A stretch of 64,000 nucleotides of DNA from Planctomycetaceae bacterium (GTDB lineage: Bacteria > Planctomycetota > Planctomycetia > Planctomycetales > Planctomycetaceae): contig JAEUII010000159.1 in the NCBI GenBank assembly GCA_016795145.1, positions 1 through 64,000 of the forward strand, given 5' to 3'. The translations under genes and the position numbers were made by a program. Shown here one piece after another: positions 46,801-55,800 of the stretch. The notes below the pieces were generated by a model that had not been told where the DNA came from, made no database searches, and saw nothing but the letters and a program-made list of their open reading frames with translations. How positions within the stretch are numbered: position 1 is the stretch's first letter; each line of letters opens with the position of its first letter.

Positions 46801-49768
46801 GGAGGTTCAATCCTTCGAGTTCGACGATGTCACGAATCGCTGGTTGTCCGATGGCAAAGCGATTTATCACTTCGGTGGAGTGTATCAGAATGCTCTGTGG
46901 CTCAACTGGCCCATCGAAGGCGACTTCGAGTTCAGCGTGGACTGTCTGGAGAACTACTGGGGCGAATGCGACACTGGCTACGGCGGACTTTTTGTGACGA
47001 CCAACGGCTGGAGCGACACCAGAATCAGCAACTTCACAGGAGGCGATGAAGTCTCACTGCCTCGAGTCGCCCGACGCGGCGTCCCGTCGTTCAATCGAGT
47101 GACAATTCAGTCCAAAGAAGGAGTCGTTCGATTCCTGAGTAACAATAATGTTGTTTACGAAGAGAAGCTCACAGGTGCAGCGCCCTGGCTGGCACTCTTC
47201 ACAGAAGGCAGCAAACTGTCCGTCTACCGAAATGCGGTTCTGTCCGGGTCGCCACGAATTCCGAAGCAGGTCAACCTGCTCGCAGGCGACAGCCTCATCG
47301 GCTGGGTTGCCGCTGGACAGGGCACGACACCAAAGCCGCGACTCCTGTCCCAGAAGGTCACCGATCCTGACAGCTCGCTCAGCTATTACCAGCGTGAAGC
47401 ACGTCAGCCAGCGTCCTGGAATGTTCAGAACGGAGTACTCGAGGCGAAGGGAGTGGCATTGCCAAAACCAGAGCGTATTCGAACTATCAGTGGTTTGACT
47501 TACGAGCGGCCTCTTCTTGAAGGAGAGACAATCTCGTGGGAGGCATGGCTTGATCAGGATAAGTTCGGAGCATCACCAGCACTCGGTCAGCTGGCGTTCA
47601 TGATGACAACGCAGGGTGTTAAGTCAGTGTCGCGAACGTACAGTTCGTTCGATGCAAATGTTCTCGGTCTGAAGCCGGGCCTGCCTGTTTCCGCGACCTC
47701 GGAGGAAAGTGGTTCTGGCAGCAATTCAGACACGCTGCCCGTCAGGAATGCGGAATGGAACAGGATCACCCTGTCGCGAAATAATGGCAGGGTGATTGTC
47801 ACCCTGAATGATGTAGTGGTCCATGACGAAGAAGTTCCGAAGTTGACCACTTTCCATCCAGGAATCTGCCGCTTTGTTGATCAGTCGGTCAGGATCCGAA
47901 ACATCACTCTGACAGGTTCATGGCCGTCGGAAGTGACAGAGGACATGAAGACGTCGCTGTTTCATCTCACAACGCCGATGACTGCACAGGATCGCAGCGT
48001 CATTAACAAGATGCTCCCCGAAGTGTATTTCCGGGAACAGATCACCAGCATGATGGAAGCCTGTCGCAGCATAGAGCCTCAGGAGGCTTACCTGCTGCTT
48101 CACGGCTGGGTGCTGCCCAATGAAGAACACGATGACTACCGCCTCGGATTTCGACTGGCCTCGTACTCGCCGGAGAATGATCTGGCACAGAAGACTTCGG
48201 ACGACCTGCACAGCCCGGCTCTGGAACTTGTCAGGGTCGCCAAACAGGCCAATCAGCTGGAAGCTCTGCACCAGGATCTTCAGCAAAGAACGGCGAATGA
48301 CCCTCAGGGGCAGCGAGATCTTGCGGCACTTCGATTTCTTGTGGCGGTCGAAAAGGGAGATATGACGGCCGCGGAAACCATGCTGAAGAACATCCTGGAA
48401 GTCTTCGGCAAGGGACTTCCGAAGTCGATATCTTCGCAGCACCGGGCCGCGGAACTTTTGGTCGTCTGGAAGGGCATGGAAGTGCCTTCCCTGCTTCCTG
48501 CCATCACGGACCTCGCAACGCGAATCAGAGATGCCGAGCGAACGGAAGAACGGTCGGACAGTGAGCTGTTCTCGAAGATTGCTCATAGCCTTCCGGGGCG
48601 AATCGCAATCTTGAGTGCTCCGGCAACACCGACTTCTGCGTCTGCCCAATGGGTTCAGGTTCCCTACCTCAAACCGGACCAGCGTTATCATGGCTATCGA
48701 ACTTCTGAGTGGAAGATTGAGAACGCGACGGCGACTCATGTGCCGGCGGAAACCTGGTCACAGCTCTGGTTCCAGTCACCGTTGACCGGCAAGTTCGAGA
48801 TCACAGCGGATCGGTCTACGTTCGGCTGGGGAGAATGCGTGATCTCCTATGGCATGTTCAGCGCGGAGCCTCGATATGATGCCAAGGCAGTTCGGACGAT
48901 TCGATTGATGCACAGCGCGACCGAAATTGAAACAGCCCCAAAGCTTCCGGAGTGGAAGAACATGGCCGCGTTTCGGATCGTTGTCGACGGTCGAAGACTT
49001 ACCACATTTACGAACGGTGTGCAGATCCATGATGCTGCCTTCAATGCGGCCCCCAGTCCCTGGATCGTTCTTCAGGCCGATCAGCCGGGGAATGAATGTC
49101 GAATCACAAACCTGCGAATCACAGGGACACCCGAGATCCCGGACGAGATTGATTTGATCGACATGGCTGACTGGAATTGCTGGCGGGCTGACATCTTCGA
49201 AGAATCGCATTCCTTTTCGAATGAACCGAACTCCCCCTGGCGCAAGTCCGGGAATGAGATCGTGGCGAAAGCTCTGCCTGAAGGGGCACGTACACGACAG
49301 AGCCTGCTGCACTATCAGCGACCGATGCTGGAAGATGGTGTGATCGAATTTGAAACATTTTGGGAACCCGGAGTCACGGAAGTTCATCCCTGTGTTGGGC
49401 GAAGTGTCGTCATGATTTCGTCGGATGGCGCGAAGCTTCATCAACTGACCGAAGCCCAGTATGAGTCAAGAGAACTGGCAATTGACAACGAATCTCCCAT
49501 TGCCGGGGCGGCAGTTCCTGAGTTGAAGTTGAAAGACTGGAACCGAGTTCGTTTGTCACTCAAAGGAGACCAGCTCACCGTCAGTGTGAACGAGAAGGAC
49601 ATCGCCACGGTCACGATCTCAGAGCCGCCTTCTGAACGGTTCTTTGGGTTATTCCACTATTCAAACAAGACGGCGTCTCGAGTCCGCAACTTGAAATACC
49701 GAGGGGAATGGCCGAAGACTCTGCCAGCCATTGCAGAGCAGGTTCTGGCAAAGCCTGATGGGCAATAG
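37862..49768 (+). CDS. Giant exported TPR / jelly-roll protein A (3968 aa)
   Basis: This is one uninterrupted frame of 11.9 kb. An N-terminal hydrophobic segment (about 17-33) with AAA-D near residue 42 looks like a signal peptide. A motif GTALDRVYGHHVE at about 80 opens the family-specific region. Tetratricopeptide-type helical repeats then run through most of residues 100-2950 (for example ALYEKAVTLAPADPQYREYL). They are broken by a Ser/Thr-rich linker (about 1078-1105) and a Pro-rich linker (about 2337-2377). The C-terminal quarter has four beta-sandwich modules in two pairs (about 2985-3140 with 3180-3357, and 3596-3770 with 3770-3960) separated by a helical block. The pairs repeat motifs such as GDFEFS and E-x-x-W-E-P-G-x-x-x-x-H-P-x-x-G-R. 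The modules resemble planctomycete DUF1583 and LamG-like domains. It is probably a surface or periplasmic scaffold; no function is known. Confidence 0.85.
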   Translation: MVLTTRSEHGCYSPARLFSLAVLLASVVMLATASRMTSKAAADEPVDETSEQSEAEAAQVKAAERFLTVLEKAPRRGTALDRVYGHHVEFGTLDQFIAKLKEKTEKTPDDGTSWMLLGLLESQRGQDASAADAFTKAETLRPTDALASYYLGQSLVRIGQNAEAVAAMERAIDRKPQRMDVLEIFQQLGRMHQRAQRNEDALKVWTRLEEMFPDDPRVLEQIAVTLAEEGALEPALTRYERLAKIETDDYRKTMSLVAVAELKVRSGKKEEGLRDLEAVLAELDPEGWLYRDVRRRVDDVFLKIGDQDGLVSYYESWLASHPEDVEGMSRLAKFLAQAARVPEAAKWMEKALKLAPSRADLRKAFIDQLVDDQRIPEALQQYSLLVEAAPANTDFLRDWGKLVLKDKSQDLEVRKKEATRIWNLMLASKGDDPLMVSQVADLFRQSDMKEEALALYEKAVTLAPADPQYREYLGEFYHILKRKDDALATWASIAEGSNRTVENLVRLAEVYNSFGYQDQALATIAEACVLEPKEYGLQMRSAEYHMRAAKYDDALRYVDAAQPLAETEEDRDELIRQRIEILQSSEKLDEEIAAIEKRLEASPEKTAGDWTLLARYYEAGRRWVQAQQSIDAALAVDAKSVSALTAAARIGESSGDYGRAAGYSQQLAEIDRRSRGDHLMNVARLMSQMGKSDEALKAANELIISAPGNTDNYEFYAQLCFRLGKSDEGLEALRKAARINPNEPQLMMALASALATQMRTTEAIEVYWRAFEKSDGIEDRTTLTEKLTPLYLQLNQFEQLIERFERDRREEDKRREMTICLAQAHQTAGDLTTARQELEQLLSGNTRDTNLLQQLSKLCEASGDVDAAINYQRQLVTIAPGQESEFPLVKLLQARGSSDEAMEILIRLTAREEDPARLLRNIDSLLNQGAFEAVIRITEPLLSQQREDWELLYREGLAWAKLNKPEEATIRFNRILDLSIPFDTLGIYAEDRFKRDLAKAKSENLKGNQTAGPQKITPIRMTSYSSLVMRATGLRNEDYYSSSSQALQVWTPGEFGTARMACIGWLMKFESMSQQGTSSETTAATSTATSTTENLTESAATTADAKPKQGVLERFAAAGQAPNASDDRVFDWIFAASLKQDLPSIFQATRQLAKKGTREYQQYFLSSLSNRNLRTANRQRSGEDGKSEETPLDEEDLALMMHCYTELLKRDKNGEMVPAGDIVYSSDGTAYVNIGGRYVLLDGPAGGRGSLMSVVKELRLAGKTEEADRLFAEFVAAIKTPSEQSFLIAQRLQEDKLEELPVMFDKLCTMISADLDVPGNPKNGAISVSRGATSVLIGVGMQWIGRLGEAEENARIVEFVDRSLDLLSRDCKRQLDLLNKASQQQRQQAQQNYGQIGLSWYYGKQSQYVEIEFPVPGRWMSYASLQLLRQTYEVFQRNEVVPDLVALLRKRVEKAPPEHLPFEQMHLASVLWWSGEQDDAVELIAAVLSQDKAELSSQFELVALRQQQGDFDEALTLLDSIAARDQKTLVNRELQALNLAERVADYDRARTAAERLFGLRLDAQTQTGLSVSLRRLGMNDLADAVLRRSERQAGNQPASLASLMLLYQGQGQTEKASQLARMLLQRTKSPISLNAPIVSRGQMRASGDSNRTQAILLLRQTGELKSLIEKLEAQRERNPDNSRIVEQLIEFYSNSAQKDKVIPLLEAAIRQHPDSASLHLQLAKEYQQSNKAKEACDQYLVVMERSPNVIFSDFYEIRNLFRTANRNEDILKVLKKVDLKSISQPYYVVDLVGDMLNETNAGDITFELAEKIFEQLPHYRSNMLSSINSAEIWKSDRFFRLGLQMLIPTDAELKSQPWSGFEVYSYSQGGRVNSRIEGLLSSLRESPRYGEVRKAIEDRVQKAPEWFGGRAILASLDFHSGKREEGLKQFLALANDPMVRKSMTSDAERMVGQELLAAASGNESAGIAGNNDPKTLETALELLVRSYQSTQSNEEFEYTPGFLLIEAYIKLGRKDDARKLLQTALSQRSSGSQADYDAYKKVNNAVQVAQQLTRLQLHVDALKVYSGLMSDEATLRLADSWNGRTDYYLNIAQNGLTESLKQLQGAEAKDAIGTLLTDRKAVSNADQKSNGIDTVLDVMPFIPSTVMASISSSPQDSDSDSEDAVKRSGIHCGLVSLLTKLSEDPQIQSAIHSRLQELADKYPADTSVALVRAGMLVHSKDPGANSAVDTLLKLLEAHPLEEVAPGRRPNSRQRKEAAPDILLWIIAKPVLASDPASASGTALATRALQAAERQDSLAPASQILMGWSQILLEAGNRPEAESQLRRLLEISTVRPKRKAAAQPPGGPRPVPGRPVPQAVPVRDGSAGGEPPAELRNDALPLRLKSMIAMVSLASVMCADPASAACAALPVSVLSFQEGAVVPQRAASENVGDTEKKAEIIPPLTISQFRLAMRVALVAAENDMVDLSIAAIREALAGGSPLPDPVVNRANGMAGRMSSSPSGEDQSQFDEQVASSLKMVIAKWDGDQYPASEVYDLLTRLVFPASRPADILLFPDYSGLRDASPESIASTLVTWTIRAGRQDELRKLLNDRSQSGSVIKSSVVHVLLDLELKQTSGTADRLKSIKDLLSQSPDPESIRLACLAAIPSASDPQLKPEAMPILKLAMMTPGANGQSENLGLGELDRLVTEWLAEANDLAALQQHFDAVLAANQANYARYSGDYGSYMQWNALANVASQASRVKAIDIALDYMGRTVDLRVDDYQLPRLETPLAIVVRHFRAMDSQKRYEAWRDWTMPKEGRQTVRLVCHSIPAVPQVPGLDKTKVVQALDGSAILCNLTELVQSAKEANCLSDLEGLAKKAYDEKLPNADYLWMILQLEKENREFLTTAYPNFLKSLSERRKGINDEGPFCDFLIVYKCLQSNALNEIALNFGFHETRKLFQDNGGSSMLSHLHREFGARFASRTGSTLFSAPPSFVQATPQEVQSFEFDDVTNRWLSDGKAIYHFGGVYQNALWLNWPIEGDFEFSVDCLENYWGECDTGYGGLFVTTNGWSDTRISNFTGGDEVSLPRVARRGVPSFNRVTIQSKEGVVRFLSNNNVVYEEKLTGAAPWLALFTEGSKLSVYRNAVLSGSPRIPKQVNLLAGDSLIGWVAAGQGTTPKPRLLSQKVTDPDSSLSYYQREARQPASWNVQNGVLEAKGVALPKPERIRTISGLTYERPLLEGETISWEAWLDQDKFGASPALGQLAFMMTTQGVKSVSRTYSSFDANVLGLKPGLPVSATSEESGSGSNSDTLPVRNAEWNRITLSRNNGRVIVTLNDVVVHDEEVPKLTTFHPGICRFVDQSVRIRNITLTGSWPSEVTEDMKTSLFHLTTPMTAQDRSVINKMLPEVYFREQITSMMEACRSIEPQEAYLLLHGWVLPNEEHDDYRLGFRLASYSPENDLAQKTSDDLHSPALELVRVAKQANQLEALHQDLQQRTANDPQGQRDLAALRFLVAVEKGDMTAAETMLKNILEVFGKGLPKSISSQHRAAELLVVWKGMEVPSLLPAITDLATRIRDAERTEERSDSELFSKIAHSLPGRIAILSAPATPTSASAQWVQVPYLKPDQRYHGYRTSEWKIENATATHVPAETWSQLWFQSPLTGKFEITADRSTFGWGECVISYGMFSAEPRYDAKAVRTIRLMHSATEIETAPKLPEWKNMAAFRIVVDGRRLTTFTNGVQIHDAAFNAAPSPWIVLQADQPGNECRITNLRITGTPEIPDEIDLIDMADWNCWRADIFEESHSFSNEPNSPWRKSGNEIVAKALPEGARTRQSLLHYQRPMLEDGVIEFETFWEPGVTEVHPCVGRSVVMISSDGAKLHQLTEAQYESRELAIDNESPIAGAAVPELKLKDWNRVRLSLKGDQLTVSVNEKDIATVTISEPPSERFFGLFHYSNKTASRVRNLKYRGEWPKTLPAIAEQVLAKPDGQ

Positions 49769-49859
49769 TTGACGTTACTCAGATGCGGGTGAATTCGAGG
49801 ACTGCAGCCCTCGAACACGTGGCCTCGATTGAGCGGGTGCGATTGAAGGAAGTGTGTGA

Positions 49860-52800
49860 ATGGACAAGTTTCGCCTGCGATCAATCTGTGCTCTTAGCGG
49901 GTTGATTGGGTCACTGATTGCTGCTGAGAATGTCGGCCTGACGTCAAGCGTGGCTGAGTGTCATGCGGCGATGCCTGATGAGGCAGATGAAACGGCAGTC
50001 GAACAGGCAAAAGTCCTTTCTCGCTTCATGTCTGTTCTCGAAAAGACGCCGCGACGTGGTACCGCTCTCGATCGTGTTTATGGCCACCATGTTGAAAATG
50101 GAACGCTGAAGTCCTTCCTCGCAGAACTCCGGGCGAAACTGGAGAAGACTCCGCAGGACGCGGCATCGTGGATGTTGCTTGGCCTGCTGGAATCTCAGCG
50201 AGGTCAGGACGCGGCTGCGGCCGAGGCGTTCGCGAAAGCGGAACCACTTCGTCCTGCAGACCCGCTGGTGTCGTTCTATCTTGCTCAGTCACAGATTCGA
50301 ATCGGCTTGAATCAGGAAGCCATCGCCGCGCTCGAACGCGCGATCGAACGTAAGCCACAACGGTCCGATGCGGTTGAGATCTTCCAGCAGCTTGGCCGAC
50401 TCTATCAGCGTTCTCAGAAGCTGGCAGAGGCCACCCGTGTCTGGCAGCGACTGGAAGAAATCTATCCGGATGATGTTCGTGTGCTGGAACAGATCGCCAC
50501 ATCTTTGCAGGAAGAAGGCGATCTCTCCGAGGCGATCACGCGATTTCAGAGAGTCGCTGAGCTGACGAGCGATGACTATCAGAAGACCAACAGCCTGATT
50601 CAGGTCGCTGCCTTGCAGATTCAAAGCGGGCAAAAGGAACAGGGGCTGGCCGGCTTTGAGCAGCTTCTTTCAACGCTCGACCCGGACAGCTGGCTTGCAG
50701 CCCAGGTTCGCGAACGGATCGAGAATGTCTACCTGGATAATGGCGATCAGGATGGCCTGGTGAAGTACTATGAAGACTGGATTCAACAGCATCCAGAAGA
50801 TCTCCTGGCTATGTCTCGTCTGGCACAGTTTCTGAACTCGTGCGCACGCACGGCTGAAGCGATTGTGTGGCAGGAAAAGATCATTCAGCGAGCACCCTCG
50901 AGAGTAGATTTTCGCCAGCAGCTGATCGATCTCTACCTGACTCAGGGGCAAGCCGCTTTGGCATTGAAGCAGTACGAGTTACTCCATGAGCAGGCTCCAC
51001 AGGACGCCGAGATACTTCGCAGCTGGGGACAAGTCGCGCTGAAAGATCCATCGAAGTCCGCGGAAGAACGACAAAAGGAAGCGGCCAGGATCTGGAATCT
51101 CATCGTCGCTGCAAAAGCAACTGATCCGCTGACAGCCGCTCAGACGGCAGAGCTCTTTCAGCAGGCGCAGATGTTTTCGCAGGCTCGAGCACTGTACGAA
51201 AAGGCTGTCAGCCTGGCTCCGGATGATCCGCAGTATCGGGAGTACCTTGGCGAATTCCTGCACCTTCAGAAACAGCCTGCGGAAGCCCTCCGAGTCTGGC
51301 GTGAAATTGCGGCTGGTCCCCGTCGAACAGCGGAGAGTCTCGCCAGCGTTGCGAGGCTCTGCAGCAAGTTTGGCTACCGTGCTGAAGCGGCAGATTTGAT
51401 CAGCGAGGCATGCGAATTATCCACCGATGATTTTGCGCTGAGGCTCACTGCGGCGGAGTATCTTTCTGCAGTGCAGAACTTTGATAAGTCTCTTGCGTTG
51501 CTGATAGATGCGGGACGTCTGGCTGAGACGGAAGAAGAGCGGGATGTTGTCATTCGTAACCGTCTTGATGTGCTCGGGGAATCGGGGAAACTTCAGGCGG
51601 AAACGGCAGCGTTGGCTGCTCGCATTGCTGCTCTTGCCGAGGCGACAGAGCAGGACTGGATCTTGCTTGCACGATACTATGAGGCGACAGAGGCGATCGA
51701 TGAGGCGACGGCAGCGGCTGATCGAGCCTTGCGGATCAACGAGCGATCCGTTCCCGCACTGACTCTTGCCGCGCGGCTGAGAGAAGCCGCAGGGGATTAT
51801 GCGAAGTCGGCAGAGTATTCACGGCAGCTGGCCATCACAGATCGGCGTTCTGCCACAACGCACCTGAAGAATGTTGCGACACTTGAGGCTGCTCTCGGAA
51901 ACGTGCAGCAGGCCATCCTCGCCGCGGAAGCTATGGTGGAATCGGCACCGGGAAGCACTTCATCATACGACTTTCTGGCCGACATCTGCTTTCGCTTTGG
52001 TCAGAACGATCGGGGAATGAAGGCATTGCGCGAAGCCGTCAGGATCAGTGGTGACGATCCGGAGATGACGATCAAACTTGCAACCGTCCTGTCGCAGCAA
52101 CTGCAGACGGAAGAGGCTGTCGAGGTGTATTGGCGAGCCTTCGAGAAGTTCGAATCGATCGATGACCGAACCTCGCTGATTGACAAACTGGTTCCACTGT
52201 ATCAGGAACTCAACCAGGTCGACTCGCTGCTTGGCCGACTCGAACGCGCTCGAAGTGACGAACGGCAGCGTCGATCGATGACCATCTGTCTTGCTCAGGC
52301 CTGGCAGTCGCTTGGAGACTTGGGGCTTGCGAGAACAGAACTGGAGAAGCTCCTCGTTCAGGAATCTCGCGACACTCGTCTACTCAAGCAGCTGGCGACG
52401 GTTTGCAGAGACATGGAAGATCTCGGGGCCGCGATACGTTACCAGCAACAGCTTGTGGCGATTGCTGATGGCGAAGAAACAGAAATTCCGCTGGCCCTTA
52501 TGCTCAGGGACCAGGGAAACTCTGAGCAGGCGAACGAGATCCTGCAACGGCTCGCGCTGCGGCAGGCAGATCCGGTCGAGCGACTCAGAGCAGTCGATCA
52601 TCTCCTGAAGGCTGGCGCATTTGAAAACGCTCTTCGGATTCTTGAACCGTGGCTGAGCAGAGAGCCAGAGAACTGGGAACTCATCTTCCGCGACGGGTTA
52701 GCACGTTCCGGACTTGGACAGGATGAGACAGCTCAGGCCCGATTTCAGAGTCTCCTTGCGATCGATCTGCCGCTGACGACACGTGGAGCCATTTTCGAAA

Positions 52801-55800
52801 AGGAGATGAAGGGAAGAGTGTCCGGAGCGGGCCAGGGGTCGGAGACAACGATGCCGAACATAGCGTCCGGTATCTCGGCCATCGACGCCTATCAGATGAC
52901 CACGCGACTTCAGGATCTGACTGGGATCGACGATGACTACGTGTCGTGGCCTGACGCAGTCCTCTCTCCTCGCACCTTTGCCGAAGCGCGAATTCTCAGT
53001 TTCATTTTCAACAGACAACGCGAAGTCACGCCCCCGAATCCTGCTGCGGGAACCTTCCCTCAAACCGGGGCATACGGAGACAGCACGCAATCAACGACGG
53101 GCTTGTCGACAGAGCAGTTTGACAAGTTCTGCGTTCAGCTCATCGAGCCCGAAACGGATTCTGTTTCCCGCATGATCCGACTTGCCCGGCAGAATGATCC
53201 TTCGGCAGGTTTGCTGGCATTGCTCTCGCTGATTCCCCGAAACGGTTCCACAATTTGGGACGTTGAACTGGCCTCTCCGGACCGAAAACTCAGCGAGGAC
53301 GAACTCACGATCATTGTGGAAGCCCACAACAGGTTCCTTCGAAGCGGTGAGGACATCGTGTATACGCGTTTGGCTCCGTTTCTTTCCCACCGCCCAAACG
53401 GCGACTTTTTGGCGATCGAAGGATTCCGGGGCGTGGTCTTTAGTCCTGGTGTCCGCGTCTTCACAGGCTTTGTGATTTCGGAACTTCGGTTGGCTGGTCA
53501 GATCGGCGAAAGCGAGAAGCTGCTGAATGAAGTGCTTGCTGCTTCCAGAACAGCAGACGACTTCGCCGGCAATATGTATTTGCTCGTCGAGTTGAAGAAG
53601 TTCGACCGCGTGCCTGCGGAATACAGTCGGTGGCTTGAAGCAGCACGAAAGGAATTCGCTCAGACCATTCCCATCGGAAACAGCCCAGTCAAAGCCACGT
53701 CCGATCAAAGGTTCCGCGCGACGATTGCTTTGAATCGGTGGATCGCTTCCCTCGCGCAGCAGAACCAGAATGATCAGATTCTGAGCGTTCTGAGTGATTA
53801 CCTGAATCTTGTGCAGTCACCTGGATTCAAAGCGGATGGGTTCGACCGCCGTTTGCAACGGATTCTGCCGCAGATCTTCGTCGGCCAAAAACAGTTTAGT
53901 GTTCAACTTGATAATTTCCCGGGCAGCACCGATGTTCCTGCGGCCTCCAACCTCGTCCTTGCTCAGGCTTACAGGTCATTGCTGCTGAATGATGCAGAAG
54001 ATCTGTTGGTGCGAGCATTGTCAGATCGCATCCGAAATGCCAATGGCGATGCAAAGTTCGCTGAACAGCTATGTCTGGCACAGGTCTTCAACTGGATGGG
54101 CGATACGGAGTCGATGTTTGAACTGCTGACTGCGGCAGCAACGTCAAGGAGTTCCGGAGCCGAGGCGGCATTTCAACTTGCTGAGCTCCATCTGCTGCAG
54201 GGCAATTTTGATGAGGCACTGACCTGGCTGGATCGGGTTTCACCAGCAAACCAGCAGGCACTCCTAAGGCGAGAATGTGCGGTACTGGTCCTGGCGAAGA
54301 GGCTTGGCGACTATCGAAGGGCGTCGACGGCCGTTGAGAAACTACTCGGGCTTCGACTGGACCCGGAAAGAGAACAGTATCTGATCGAAGCGGCTCGATC
54401 GCTGGGCATGAAAGAGGCCGTTTCAGCCCTGATGCGACGGCGAGAACGAGCGACAGGAAATCAACCTGATGCCCTCGAGGAGCGAATGACGCTCGATGTT
54501 CAACATGGGGATCATGAAAACGCCGAGAGACTTGCACGCAGAATTCTGCAACTGACTCAGAGTCGGCGTATGACTGGTACGTTGTTTCGCCAAAATCGCA
54601 ACCACCGGGGAAGTCCTAGCAGGCAGGCTGCTCTGCTAGTCCTGAAAGAAGGCGGTGACCTCGAGGAAATGGTTGCAAGTCTGGTCAAGCGTCTCGAGCA
54701 ATCGCCGGATTCCGTGCAATTGTGGGATCAACTCATTGAGATGGCGACGTTCAGTGGAACGCCGGAGCCTGTGCTGAAGTTCCTTGAAGCAGCCACGAAA
54801 CAACGTCCCGAGAACGTGAATCTGCGACTGGCTTACATAAGGCTACTGGAAAACTCTGAGCGGGGCGACGAAGCATTTCAGCACTACGAGTATCTGCTAA
54901 AGCAATCGATCAACGCGCTGAGTTTCTTTGACTTGGATCATGTTTACAATCGCTTTCGTGGAGCTGGGAAGCTGGACATGCTCGTGGACTCTGTGCTGGC
55001 AGCCGAGAGTGGTGATTTCGCTGACCCCGCGATTCAGTATGAGATCGCTCGCAGAATTTTCGCCTGGGATTCTGATCAATCGCTCGGAAAGAAACTTCTC
55101 GACAACATCGTTCAGAGAAACTCAACGTTTGTACGTCGATGGAAGATGGGGAACGACATATTCTGGAAGAGTGACCTCTATTTTTCGAAGTCACTTCTCC
55201 GACTGATGCCGAACCAGCAGCGGATTCTCGAAGATCCCTGGTGCGGGTTGAATCTTGCCGAGAAAGAGTGGAACTTGTCTCACGCGCTCTATTTTGCAAC
55301 GACGACGGAAAGAGCCAATGAATTCCGAACACTCCTCGAGCGGCAGTTGAGCGAGACCCCCGAATGGAACGGTGGAGTCGCAATTCTGGCATTGCTGAAT
55401 CTGTCGACGGACCAGCGACCTTCCGCCATTGAGACGCTTCGTGAGTATGCAGCGGACGCAGATCGCCTTCAGGATATGCCGGCAGACGTTTGCTGGAGAC
55501 TGGGCACGGCGCTGGATGCGACAAGGGAATCCCAGGCTCTGGCTACCAGGTTCGTGGAGAGTGCGATTCGAAAGGAATGGCTTCTGGATGGGCGAATCTC
55601 GCAGTCTGCCGAACAGCATTTCAGGACGCTGGCGGAAAGTGGTCGCACAGAAGAGGCGAAATCCCTGGTTTTGCCCATACTCGATACGCACCGTTCGGAT
55701 GCCGAGTCGCCGGAATGGGTTCGTGTTAACAACGTGCTGACGGCGGCAGAGCTTTTTGGAGCAAGCGGCTTGCGTTCTGACACAATCCGATTGCTGACCA

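Noticed and set aside
47918-49444. Long - strand frames (273 and 222 codons) inside giant gene A
   Set aside because: Arg/His/Ser-rich shadows of the real + strand frame; no start signals or domains.
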